Positions 18,382 to 30,300 of a DNA stretch of 64,000 bases are shown here, in pieces. Each line of letters opens with the position of its first letter. The stretch's first letter is position 1. Below the pieces are notes generated by a model, which saw nothing but the letters and a program-made list of their open reading frames with translations, ran no database searches and was not told where the DNA came from. The translations under genes were made by a program, and so were the position numbers. The DNA lies in assembly GCA_039621445.1 (NCBI GenBank), contig CP154954.1:57928701-57992700 (forward strand), in the 5' to 3' direction. The DNA comes from Euglena gracilis. Its lineage: Eukaryota; Euglenida; Euglenophyceae; Euglenales.

Positions 18382-21300
18382 AACATCAGGTCTGAATGAT
18401 GATAAAAACATGCAAAACATTTGAAAAAAAAACAGAGAAACACACCCACATGCGCGGAGAAAAGACACGACACTGGACAAACAAAAACAAATAATAATCA
18501 GAATGCAATTTAAAAAACAAAGGTAATTGAAAAAAAAGAAGCAAAAAGTTTAAAGAAATAGGCGTCACACTAAAACGAGAAATTGAATTGAAAAAAAATG
18601 CAAACCAAACCTGCTTAAACCGTTGACGTTGAATGGGTCCGCCACGTGGGCAGCCCAGTTCTCCACAGGGCCCTCGCCGGTCACCAGGGCCTGGACGTAG
18701 AACCCAAACATGGCGAACATCGCCAGGCGGCCGTTCTTCAGTTCCTTCACCTTCAGCTCGGCGAACGTCTCCGGGTCGTCAGCCAGGCCCAGGGGGTCGA
18801 AGGCACCGCCGGGGTACAGGGCATCGGAGTCCTCGCCCAGGGGGCCGCCGTTCACGCGGTAGGCCTCAGCCAGGCCCATCAGCACCACCTGGAACGCCAA
18901 GATGGCCAGGATGGACTGGGCGTGCACGAGGTTGGAGTTGCCCAGGTAGTCCAGGCCACCCTCGGAGAAGATCTGCGCGCCGGCCTTGAACCAGACGGGC
19001 TCCGCCAGGGGCACGCCGGCCTTGGCCAGGGCCTCGGGGAACACCACGCCCAGAGCGCCGAGCATCGCCCAGCGGGCGTGGATCAGCTCAGCCTCGCGGT
19101 ACTTGGCGAAGGTGATGGGGTCCGCAGCCAGCCCAGCGGTGTCCCAGCCGTAGTCGCCGGGGAACTCGCCGGTCAGGTAGCTGGGGGTGCTGTTCTCGGA
19201 GAACGGGCCCAGCCACTTGTTGCGGTTGGGGCCGTACCAGGCGGCCAGCTTGTCGGACGCCGGAGTGGACTTGCGGCCAGCGGTGGCGAACATCGCCACA
19301 GGGGTGACCGCAGAACCCCCAAAAGCCGTGGGCCACACATTCATTCAGGTAAGGGGCCTTTTTTAACCAGGATTTTGACCCTCCTGGACGGCGAGCAATC
19401 TGTCGCACGATAAATTGGCCAAGACAAACAAATTTTCAGAGGTCACCCCCCGTCTTACAACCGGAAAACATCAACAAGCCCCGCCGAGGAGTCCGGATCA
19501 GAGGGGAAAGGGAGAAACTTTCGAACCCCCCCCCCCCCACTGGACCAGAAATCAAAAGGCAAATGAGGTCCAAAAACAGCAATATCTCGGCTTGCTGAAT
19601 ATCATAAATTCTCAAAAAAATGAGGAAAATTTCTTACAAAGAGCCTCCCCCTGAAAAGAAATTGTCAAGCTCACAAGGGGACACTCGCGGCTTGACATTT
19701 TTGTGTACATTGAAGCACAATCAATCCCCCCCCCCGCACAAGAAAATTCTTGGGCATTCACAGGGACAGGGGAAAAAATTGCTTTTTTCTTGAATCTGCT
19801 CGGAAAAATCCTGGGCAGATCCTCACAGTGGGGGAAAACCCTGAACAAATTTTTGTCCAGAATTCTTCCCCCACCAAATTTTTCCCGCTCAAGTCCCCCC
19901 GCTGCCTGCTGGATGCAATTACAATTGGGTGCTTTTTTTACATTCCACCTCCGGATGGGGCGGGAGGACAAAATGGGGGGGTGACAGTTGCCCAGGGGGT
20001 GATTGATTGCCTGGGAGGTGGAGGGGGGGTGGAAAGGAGTTACATCAACAAAAGAACTTCTTCACATTGTGAACGTGCAACAAAAACCCAAGCAAAGACA
20101 CGTTCCGTAAAAATATGCTCTGCATTCGGAGGGGGGGTGGACAAAACGTTACTTTTGGCAACTTTGTGGAAACAAAAAGACGAACAAAAACAAGAAGAAC
20201 TGAAGCAGAGGTACCTGAAGAAAAGGCTGCTGGTCAGAAATCAAATACCGGGGACAATCTGATCGGGAACAATTACTGCCGGGAAAATTTCTGTTGGGAA
20301 AAACATTGGACGAATCCTTAAAAATGCCGGGAAAAATTCTGGACGCCAACTGAAAAAAAAAGGTCGGAAAAAATCCTGGACAGAAAAATCTCGTCAACCC
20401 ATCATCCAAGGAAGCCCATCAGAATTCACATTAAAATTTTGAGGTTTTATCAAAATTGGTGAAATCCAAAACTCCAAATTGCAAAACAAAGCAAAGAACC
20501 TAATTTTTTCATTCTGGATGATCAATAAAAAGGTCATTTGGAACAAAAATACATTTCAAAAACTGGTGCGAAGCACCCAAGCATTTTTGGGTGTTCACTG
20601 GAGGAAACCGGGCTTTGCTTTGCTCAAATTTGCCAAGAAAAAATCCTGGACGGATCCTTATAATGGCGGGAAAAAACCTAGACAAAATTCCGCCCAGAAG
20701 GCTCTTTTCTCCCACCAGACTTTTTCCCATTCAAGCACCCCCCCCCCGTACAGCAATTATGGGGGGGGGTGGATTGGGCTGGAAAAACCATTGGTCAAAG
20801 AGTTCATGCCCAATTGAAAAGCAAAAATTACATTGCTGATAACCAAGATTCGATCACTCCCAAGTGAACGATGACTTTGAGGTGCAGTGAGCAAAAAATC
20901 AATGGCAATTGTAGCACCAACCCTCCAACAAACCACACACAAACGGGTGAAATGCCGGTTAGCGTGCCATTCCTGTTCGCACAGGGCACTTTTTGGGGGG
21001 CAACCCAGGCGGGACGGGGTCCTGAGCGGGGGCAAACTGGGTGACATACACAGCAGTCAGGCCGTTGACATTGAATGGGTCCGCCACGTGGGCAGCCCAG
21101 TTCTCCACAGGGCCCTCGCCGGTCACCAGGGCCTGGACGTAGAACCCAAACATGGCGAACATCGCCAGGCGGCCGTTCTTCAGTTCCTTCACCTTCAGCT
21201 CGGCGAACGTCTCCGGGTCGTCAGCCAGGCCCAGGGGGTCGAAGGCACCGCCGGGGTACAAGGCATCGGAGTCCTCGCCCAGGGGGCCGCCGTTCACGCG

Positions 21301-24300
21301 GTAGGCCTCAGCCAGGCCCATCAGCACCACCTGGAACGCCAAGATGGCCAGGATGGACTGGGCGTGCACGAGGTTGGAGTTGCCCAGGTAGTCCAGGCCA
21401 CCCTCGGAGAAGATCTGCGCGCCGGCCTTGAACCAGACGGGCTCCGCCAGGGGCACGCCGGCCTTGGCCAGGGCCTCGGGGAACACCACGCCCAGAGCGC
21501 CGAGCATCGCCCAGCGGGCGTGGATCAGCTCAGCCTCGCGGTACTTGGCGAAGGTGATGGGGTCCGCAGCCAGCCCAGCGGTGTCCCAGCCGTAGTCGCC
21601 GGGGAACTCGCCGGTCAGGTAGCTGGGGGTGCTGCCCTCGGAGAACGGGCCCAGCCACTTGTTGCGGTTGGGGCCGTACCAGGCGGCCAGCTTGTCGGAC
21701 GCCGGAGTGGACTTGCGGCCAGCGGTGGCGAACATCGCCACAGGGGTGACCGCAGAACCCCCAAAAGCCATGGGCCACACATTCATTCAGGTAAGGGGCC
21801 TTTTTTAACCAGGATTTTGACCCTCCTGGACGGCGAGCAATCTGTCGCACGATAAATTGGCCAAGACAAACAAATTTTCAGAGGTCACCCCCCGTCTTAC
21901 AACCGGAAAACATCAACAAGCCCCGCCGAGGAGTCCGGATCAGAGGGGAAAGGGAGAAACTTTCGAACCCCCCCCCACTGGACCAGAAATCAAAAGGCAA
22001 ATGAGGTCCAAAAACAGCAATATCTCGGCTTGCTGAATATCATAAATTCTCAAAAAAAATGAGGAAAATTTCTTACAAAGAGCCTCCCCCTGAAAAGAAA
22101 TTGTCAAGCTCACAAGGGGACGCTCGCGGCTTGACATTTTTGTGTACATTGAAGCACAATCAATCCCCCCCCCCGCACAAGAAAATTCTTGGGCATTCAC
22201 AGGGACAGGGGAAAAAATTGCTTTTTTCTTGAATCTGCTCGGAAAAATGGGCAGATCCTCACAGTGGGGGAAAACCCTGAACAAATTTTTGTCCAGAATT
22301 CTTCCCCCACCAAATTTTTCCCGCTCAAGTCCCCCCGCTGCCTGCTGGATGCAATTACAATTGGGTGCTTTTTTTACATTCCACCTCCGGATGGGGCGGG
22401 AGGACAAAATGGGGGGGTGACAGTTGCCCAGGGGGTGATTGATTGCCTGGGAGGTGGAGGGGGGGGGGTGGAAAGGAGTTACATCAACAAAAGAACTTCT
22501 TCACATTGTGAACGTGCAACAAAAACCCAAGCAAAGACACGTTCCGTAAAAATATGCTCTGCATTCGGAGGGGGGGTGGACAAAACGTTACTTTTGGCAA
22601 CTTTGTGGAAACAAAAAGACGAACAAAAACAAGAAGAACTGAAGCAGAGGTGCCTGAAGAAAAGGCTGCTGGTCAGAAATCAAATACCGGGGACAATCTG
22701 ATCGGGAACAATTACTGCCGGGAAAATTTCTGTTGGGAAAAACATTGGACGAATCCTTAAAAATGCCGGGAAAAATTCTGGACGCCTACTGAAAAAAAAA
22801 AAGGTCGGAAAAAATCCTGGACAGAAAAATCTCGTCAACCCATCATCCAAGGAAGCCCATCAGAATTCACATTAAAATTTTGAGGTTTTATCAAAATTGG
22901 TGAAATCCAAAACTCCAAATTGCAAAACAAAGCAAAGAACCTATTTTTTTCATTTTGGATGATCAATAAAAAGGTCATTTGGAACAAAAATACATTTCAA
23001 AAACTGGTGCGAAGCACCCAAGCATTTTTGGGTGTTCACTGGAGGAAACCGGGCTTTGCTTTGCTCAAATTTGCCAAGAAAAAATCCTGGACGGATCCTT
23101 ATAATGGCGGGAAAAATCCTAGACAAAATTCCGCCCAGAGGGCTCTTTTCTCCCACCAGACTTTTTCCCATTCAAGTACCCCCCCCCGTACAGCAATTAT
23201 GGGGGGGGGGGTGGATTGGGCTGGAAAAACCATTGGTCAAAGAGTTCATGCCCAATTGAAAAGCAAAAATTACATTGCTGATAACCAAGATTCGATCACT
23301 CCCAAGTGAACGATGACTTTGAGGTGCAGTGAGCAAAAAATCAATGGCAATTGTAGCACCAACCCTCCAACAAACCACACACAAACGGGTGAAATGCCGG
23401 TTAGCGTGCCATTCCTGTTCGCACAGGGCACTTTTTGGGGGGCAACCCAGGCGGGACGGGGTCCTGAGCGGGGGCAAACTGGGTGACGTACACAGCAGTC
23501 AGGCCGTTGACGTTGAATGGGTCCGCCACGTGGGCAGCCCAGTTCTCCACAGGGCCCTCGCCGGTCACCAGGGCCTGGACGTAGAACCCAAACATGGCGA
23601 ACATCGCCAGGCGGCCGTTCTTCAGTTCCTTCACCTTCAGCTCGGCGAACGTCTCCGGGTCGTCAGCCAGGCCCAGGGGGTCGAAGGCACCGCCGGGGTA
23701 CAGGGCATCGGAGTCCTCGCCCAGGGGGCCGCCGTTCACGCGGTAGGCCTCAGCCAGGCCCATCAGCACCACCTGGAACGCCAAGATGGCCAGGATGGAC
23801 TGGGCGTGCACGAGGTTGGAGTTGCCCAGGTAGTCCAGGCCACCCTCGGAGAAGATCTGCGCGCCGGCCTTGAACCAGACGGGCTCCGCCAGGGGCACGC
23901 CGGCCTTGGCCAGGGCCTCGGGGAACACCACGCCCAGAGCGCCGAGCATCGCCCAGCGGGCGTGGATCAGCTCAGCCTCGCGGTACTTGGCGAAGGTGAT
24001 GGGGTCCGCAGCCAGCCCAGCGGTGTCCCAGCCGTAGTCGCCGGGGAACTCGCCGGTCAGGTAGCTGGGGGTGCTGCCCTCGGAGAACGGGCCCAGCCAC
24101 TTGTTGCGGTTGGGGCCGTACCAGGCGGCCAGCTTGTCGGACGCCGGAGTGGACTTGCGGCCAGCGGTGGCGAACATCGCCACAGGGGTGACCGCAGAAC
24201 CCCCAAAAGCCATGGGCCACACATTCATTCAGGTAAGGGGCCTTTTTTAACCAGGATTTTGACCCTCCTGGACGGCGAGCAATCTGTCGCACGATAAATT

Positions 24301-27300
24301 GGCCAAGACAAACAAATTTTCAGAGGTCACCCCCCGTCTTACAACCGGAAAACATCAACAAGCCCCGCCGAGGAGTCCGGATCAGAGGGGAAAGGGAGAA
24401 ACTTTCGAACCCCCCCCCCCACTGGACCAGAAATCAAAAGGCAAATGAGGTCCAAAAACAGCAATATCTCGGCTTGCTGAATATCATAAATTCTCAAAAA
24501 AAATGAGGAAAATTTCTTACAAAGAGCCTCCCCCTGAAAAGAAATTGTCAAGCTCACAAGGGGACGCTCGCGGCTTGACATTTTTGTGTACATTGAAGCA
24601 CAATCAATCCCCCCCCTGCACAAGAAAATTCTTGGGCATTCACAGGGACAGGGGAAAAAATTGCTTTTTTCTTGAATCTGCTCGGAAAAATCCTGGGCAG
24701 ATCCTCACAGTGGGGGAAAACCCTGAACAAATTTTTGTCCAGAATTCTTCCCCCACCAAATTTTTCCCGCTCAAGTCCCCCCGCTGCCTGCTGGATGCAA
24801 TTACAATTGGGTGCTTTTTTTACATTCCACCTCCGGATGGGGCGGGAGGACAAAATGGGGGGGTGACAGTTGCCCAGGGGGTGATTGATTGCCTGGGAGG
24901 TGGAGGGGGGGGGTGGAAAGGAGTTACATCAACAAAAGAACTTCTTCACATTGTGAACGTGCAACAAAAACCCAAGCAAAGACACGTTCCGTAAAAATAT
25001 GCTCTGCATTCGGAGGGGGGGTGGACAAAACGTTACTTTTGGCAACTTTGTGGAAACAAAAAGACGAACAAAAACAAGAAGAACTGAAGCAGAGGTGCCT
25101 GAAGAAAAGGCTGCTGGTCAGAAATCAAATACCGGGGACAATCTGATCGGGAACAATTACTGCCGGGAAAATTTCTGTTGGGAAAAACATTGGACGAATC
25201 CTTAAAAATGCCGGGAAAAATTCTGGAAGCCTACTGAAAAAAAAAGGTCGGAAAAAATCCTGGACAGAAAAATCTCGTCAACCCATCATCCAAGGAAGCC
25301 CATCAGAATTCACATTAAAATTTTGAGGTTTTATCAAAATTGGTGAAATCCAAAACTCCAAATTGCAAAACAAAGCAAAGAACCTATTTTTTTCATTTTG
25401 GATGATCAATAAAAAGGTCATTTGGAACAAAAATACATTTCAAAAACTGGTGCGAAGCACCCAAGCATTTTTGGGTGTTCACTGGAGGAAACCGGGCTTT
25501 GCTTTGCTCAAATTTGCCAAGAAAAAATCCTGGACGGATCCTTATAATGGCGGGAAAAATCTTAGACAAAATTCCGCCCAGAAGGCTCTTTTCTCCCACC
25601 AGACTTTTTCCCATTCAAGTACCCCCCCCCCCGTACAGCAATTATGGGGGGGGGGTGGATTGGGCTGGAAAAACCATTGGTCAAAGAGTTCATGCCCAAT
25701 TGAAAAGCAAAAATTACATTGCTGATAACCAAGATTCGATCACTCCCAAGTGAACGATGACTTTGAGGTGCAGTGAGCAAAAAATCAATGGCAATTGTAG
25801 CACCAACCCTCCAACAAACCACACACAAACGGGTGAAATGCCGGTTAGCGTGCCATTCCTGTTCGCACAGGGCACTTTTTGGGGGGCAACCCAGGCGGGA
25901 CGGGGTCCTGAGCGGGGGCAAACTGGGTGACATACACAGCAGTCAGGCCGTTGACGTTGAATGGGTCCGCTACGTGGGCAGCCCAGTTCTCCACAGGGCC
26001 CTCGCCGGTCACCAGGGCCTGGACGTAGAACCCAAACATGGCGAACATCGCCAGGCGGCCGTTCTTCAGTTCCTTCACCTTCAGCTCGGCGAACGTCTCC
26101 GGGTCGTCAGCCAGGCCCAGGGGGTCGAAGGCACCGCCGGGGTACAAGGCATCGGAGTCCTCGCCCAGGGGGCCGCCGTTCACGCGGTAGGCCTCAGCCA
26201 GGCCCATCAGCACCACCTGGAACGCCAAGATGGCCAGGATGGACTGGGCGTGCACGAGGTTGGAGTTGCCCAGGTAGTCCAGGCCACCCTCGGAGAAGAT
26301 CTGCGCGCCGGCCTTGAACCAGACGGGCTCCGCCAGGGGCACGCCGGCCTTGGCCAGGGCCTCGGGGAACACCACGCCCAGAGCGCCGAGCATCGCCCAG
26401 CGGGCGTGGATCAGCTCAGCCTCGCGGTACTTGGCGAAGGTGATGGGGTCCGCAGCCAGCCCAGCGGTGTCCCAGCCGTAGTCGCCGGGGAACTCGCCGG
26501 TCAGGTAGCTGGGGGTGCTGCCCTCGGAGAACGGGCCCAGCCACTTGTTGCGGTTGGGGCCGTACCAGGCGGCCAGCTTGTCGGACGCCGGAGTGGACTT
26601 GCGGCCAGCGGTGGCGAACATCGCCACAGGGGTGACCGCAGAACCCCCAAAAGCCATGGGCCACACATTCATTCAGGTAAGGGGCCTTTTTTAACCAGGA
26701 TTTTGACCCTCCTGGACGGCGAGCAATCTGTCGCACGATAAATTGGCCAAGACAAACAAATTTTCAGAGGTCACCCCCCGTCTTACAACCGGAAAACATC
26801 AACAAGCCCCGCCGAGGAGTCCGGATCAGAGGGGAAAGGGAGAAACTTTCGAACCCCCCCCCCCACTGGACCAGAAATCAAAAGGCAAATGAGGTCCAAA
26901 AACAGCAATATCTCGGCTTGCTGAATATCATAAATTCTCAAAAAAAAATGAGGAAAATTTCTTACAAAGAGCCTCCCCCTGAAAAGAAATTGTCAAGCTC
27001 ACAAGGGGACGCTCGCGGCTTGACATTTTTGTGTACATTGAAGCACAATCAATCCCCCCCCGCACAAGAAAATTCTTGGGCATTCACAGGGACAGGGGAA
27101 AAAATTGCTTTTTTCTTGAATCTGCTCGGAAAAATCCTGGGCAGATCCTCACAGTGGGGGAAAACCCTGAACAAATTTTTGTCCAGAATTCTTCCCCCAC
27201 CAAATTTTTCCCGCTCAAGTCCCCCCGCTGCCTGCTGGATGCAATTACAATTGGGTGCTTTTTTTACATTCCACCTCCGGATGGGGCGGGAGGACAAAAT

Positions 27301-30300
27301 GGGGGGGTGACAGTTGCCCAGGGGGTGATTGATTGCCTGGGAGGTGGAGGGGGGGGTGGAAAGGAGTTACATCAACAAAAGAACTTCTTCACATTGTGAA
27401 CGTGCAACAAAAACCCAAGCAAAGACACGTTCCGTAAAAATATGCTCTGCATTCGGAGGGGGGGGTGGACAAAACGTTACTTTTGGCAACTTTGTGGAAA
27501 CAAAAAGACGAACAAAAACAAGAAGAACTGAAGCAGAGGTGCCTGAAGAAAAGGCTGCTGGTCAGAAATCAAATACCGGGGACAATCTGATCGGGAACAA
27601 TCACTGCCGGGAAAATTTCTGTTGGGAAAAACATTGGATGAATCCTTAAAAATGCCGGGAAAAATTCTGGAAGCCTACTGAAAAAAAAAGGTCGGAAAAA
27701 ATCCTGGACAGAAAAATCTCGTCAACCCATCATCCAAGGAAGCCCATCAGAATTCACATTAAAATTTTGAGGTTTTATCAAAATTGGTGAAATCCAAAAC
27801 TCCAAATTGCAAAACAAAGCAAAGAACCTATTTTTTTCATTTTGGATGATCAATAAAAAGGTCATTTGGAACAAAAATACATTTCAAAAACTGGTGCAAA
27901 GCACCCAAGCATTTTTGGGTGTTCACTGGAGGAAACCGGGCTTTGCTTTGCTCAAATTTGCCAAGAAAAAATCCTGGACGGATCCTTATAATGGCGGGAA
28001 AAATCCTAGACAAAATTCCGCCCAGAAGGCTCTTTTCTCCCACCAGACTTTTTCCCATTCAAGTACCCCCCCCCCCGTACAGCAATTATGGGGGGGGGTG
28101 GATTGGGCTGGAAAAACCATTGGTCAAAGAGTTCATGCCCAATTGAAAAGCAAAAATTACATTGCTGATAACCAAGATTCGATCACTCCCAAGTGAACGA
28201 TGACTTTGAGGTGCAGTGAGCAAAAAATCAATGGCAATTGTAGCACCAACCCTCCAACAAACCACACACAAACGGGTGAAATGCCGGTTAGCGTGCCATT
28301 CCTGTTCGCACAGGGCACTTTTTGGGGGGCAACCCAGGCGGGACGGGGTCCTGAGCGGGGGCAAACTGGGTGACGTATACAGCAGTCAGGCCGTTGACGT
28401 TGAATGGGTCCGCTACGTGGGCAGCCCAGTTCTCCACAGGGCCCTCGCCGGTCACCAGGGCCTGGACGTAGAACCCAAACATGGCGAACATCGCCAGGCG
28501 GCCGTTCTTCAGTTCCTTCACCTTCAGCTCGGCGAACGTCTCCGGGTCGTCAGCCAGGCCCAGGGGGTCGAAGGCACCGCCGGGGTACAAGGCATCGGAG
28601 TCCTCGCCCAGGGGGCCGCCGTTCACGCGGTAGGCCTCAGCCAGGCCCATCAGCACCACCTGGAACGCCAAGATGGCCAGGATGGACTGGGCGTGCACGA
28701 GGTTGGAGTTGCCCAGGTAGTCCAGGCCACCCTCGGAGAAGATCTGCGCGCCGGCCTTGAACCAGACGGGCTCCGCCAGGGGCACGCCGGCCTTGGCCAG
28801 GGCCTCGGGGAACACCACGCCCAGAGCGCCGAGCATCGCCCAGCGGGCGTGGATCAGCTCAGCCTCGCGGTACTTGGCGAAGGTGATGGGGTCCGCAGCC
28901 AGCCCAGCGGTGTCCCAGCCGTAGTCGCCGGGGAACTCGCCGGTCAGGTAGCTGGGGGTGCTGCCCTCGGAGAACGGGCCCAGCCACTTGTTGCGGTTGG
29001 GGCCGTACCAGGCGGCCAGCTTGTCGGACGCCGGAGTGGACTTGCGGCCAGCGGTGGCGAACATCGCCACAGGGGTGACCGCAGAACCCCCAGAAGCCAT
29101 GGGCAGACATTCATTTAGTGTGGTTCACAAAAGACGTGTGAACCACAAATTTTTTTCTGGTGTCCACAGGTGAACCACAAATTTTTTTTTGGTGTCCACA
29201 GGTGAACCACAAAAAAAATTTTGGTGTCCACAGGTGAACCACAAAATTTTTTGTGGTGCCCACAAAAAATTTTGTGGTCCACAAAAATTGATTGAGGATC
29301 GAAAAAAAAATACACCTAAAGGCGGATTGATCTTTAGACACCTCAGCCACATTCTGAGCCTTGGCCCCGGCTCAATCCACGAAGCGTGGCAGTTGAAATT
29401 GGACAGATTGCTATGGAGAGTTCTCAAGCAGACGTGCTGTATAGACAACTTACCCAACAAGGATACCATCAAAAAGTTAAGTACTGGCGTCGATGAAGCG
29501 GAATTCCGCTTCATGCAAGCAGAAACACGCGACATTATCGTGGGGCTTTGGCATGGCTGTGGACATTGGGAGCGTTGTGGGGCATTGTGGGATGTCAGTT
29601 GAGTGCCTCAGTGCCTGAAAAAGTGCCTGAAAAATTGGCAATGCCATGTGCTTTGTTTTGAGGTAGGAGCCGGAAAGCCACTTCATTGCTGTGGTGTCAG
29701 ATCTTCAACTTGACCATTCAATGAAAGACCACATTCAGTATAGTTTTTCATTCAGAAGGGTAAGTGTCAGCCTCATTCTGGTTTTTGCAGTTTGGCAGTA
29801 TGAGATAATCAAAAGGTATTATGTCAGCCTGAGGAAGCGGATAACCGCTTCATATTTGCTCTGTCTTTTTGCAGGTTTTACGCCAATGTCATGTCGAAAT
29901 GTCCTTCCAAGTGAAGCACGGGGAAGTGAACAGAAGGTCTGTATTGTTTCGCCTGTTCTTCCCCTTCGTAAATCGTGCAATTGTCTCCACGTGGTTTGAC
30001 GTATTTGCATTATGCACTTTGGATAGTGATATTCAATTTCTGTTCAGTTTGTTCAGTTTCTGTTATCTTCATAAATTTCATAAATGTTAACGTTCTTCGT
30101 TGTTATTGGGATTGGAATATCGTTTGGTGATCATTGTTAATCATTTCAATTCATACTATTTTTTTTTACGGATTCTTTCAAAGCGGTTTTACGCTTCCTT
30201 TTTGGTGTGCAATATTTTTTTTACATTACATTATGTATGATTCATTGCGTTCAGTTTTCGTTGCACATCTCCTGCTTTTGAAGTGGAATGCAATATTTAC

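Noticed and set aside
20959-21786. LHC units read as separate 275-codon genes starting [10 protein letters not shown] and ending PVRTGMAR
   Set aside because: Both extra ends lie in intron sequence by the CAG/CTG marks and end pairing. They are absent from units 1 and 9, and the joined frame gives conserved linkers instead.
20887-21855. 322-codon plus-strand ORFs ([13 protein letters not shown]...) repeated in each unit
   Set aside because: They are antisense to the GC-rich LHC exons, change ends with homopolymer differences, and have no recognisable domain.
22189-22701. Repeated small ORFs in the LHC spacers ([13 protein letters not shown]..., [12 protein letters not shown]...)
   Set aside because: They lie in introns, and their frames break between units at poly-C and poly-G runs with no sign of coding constraint.
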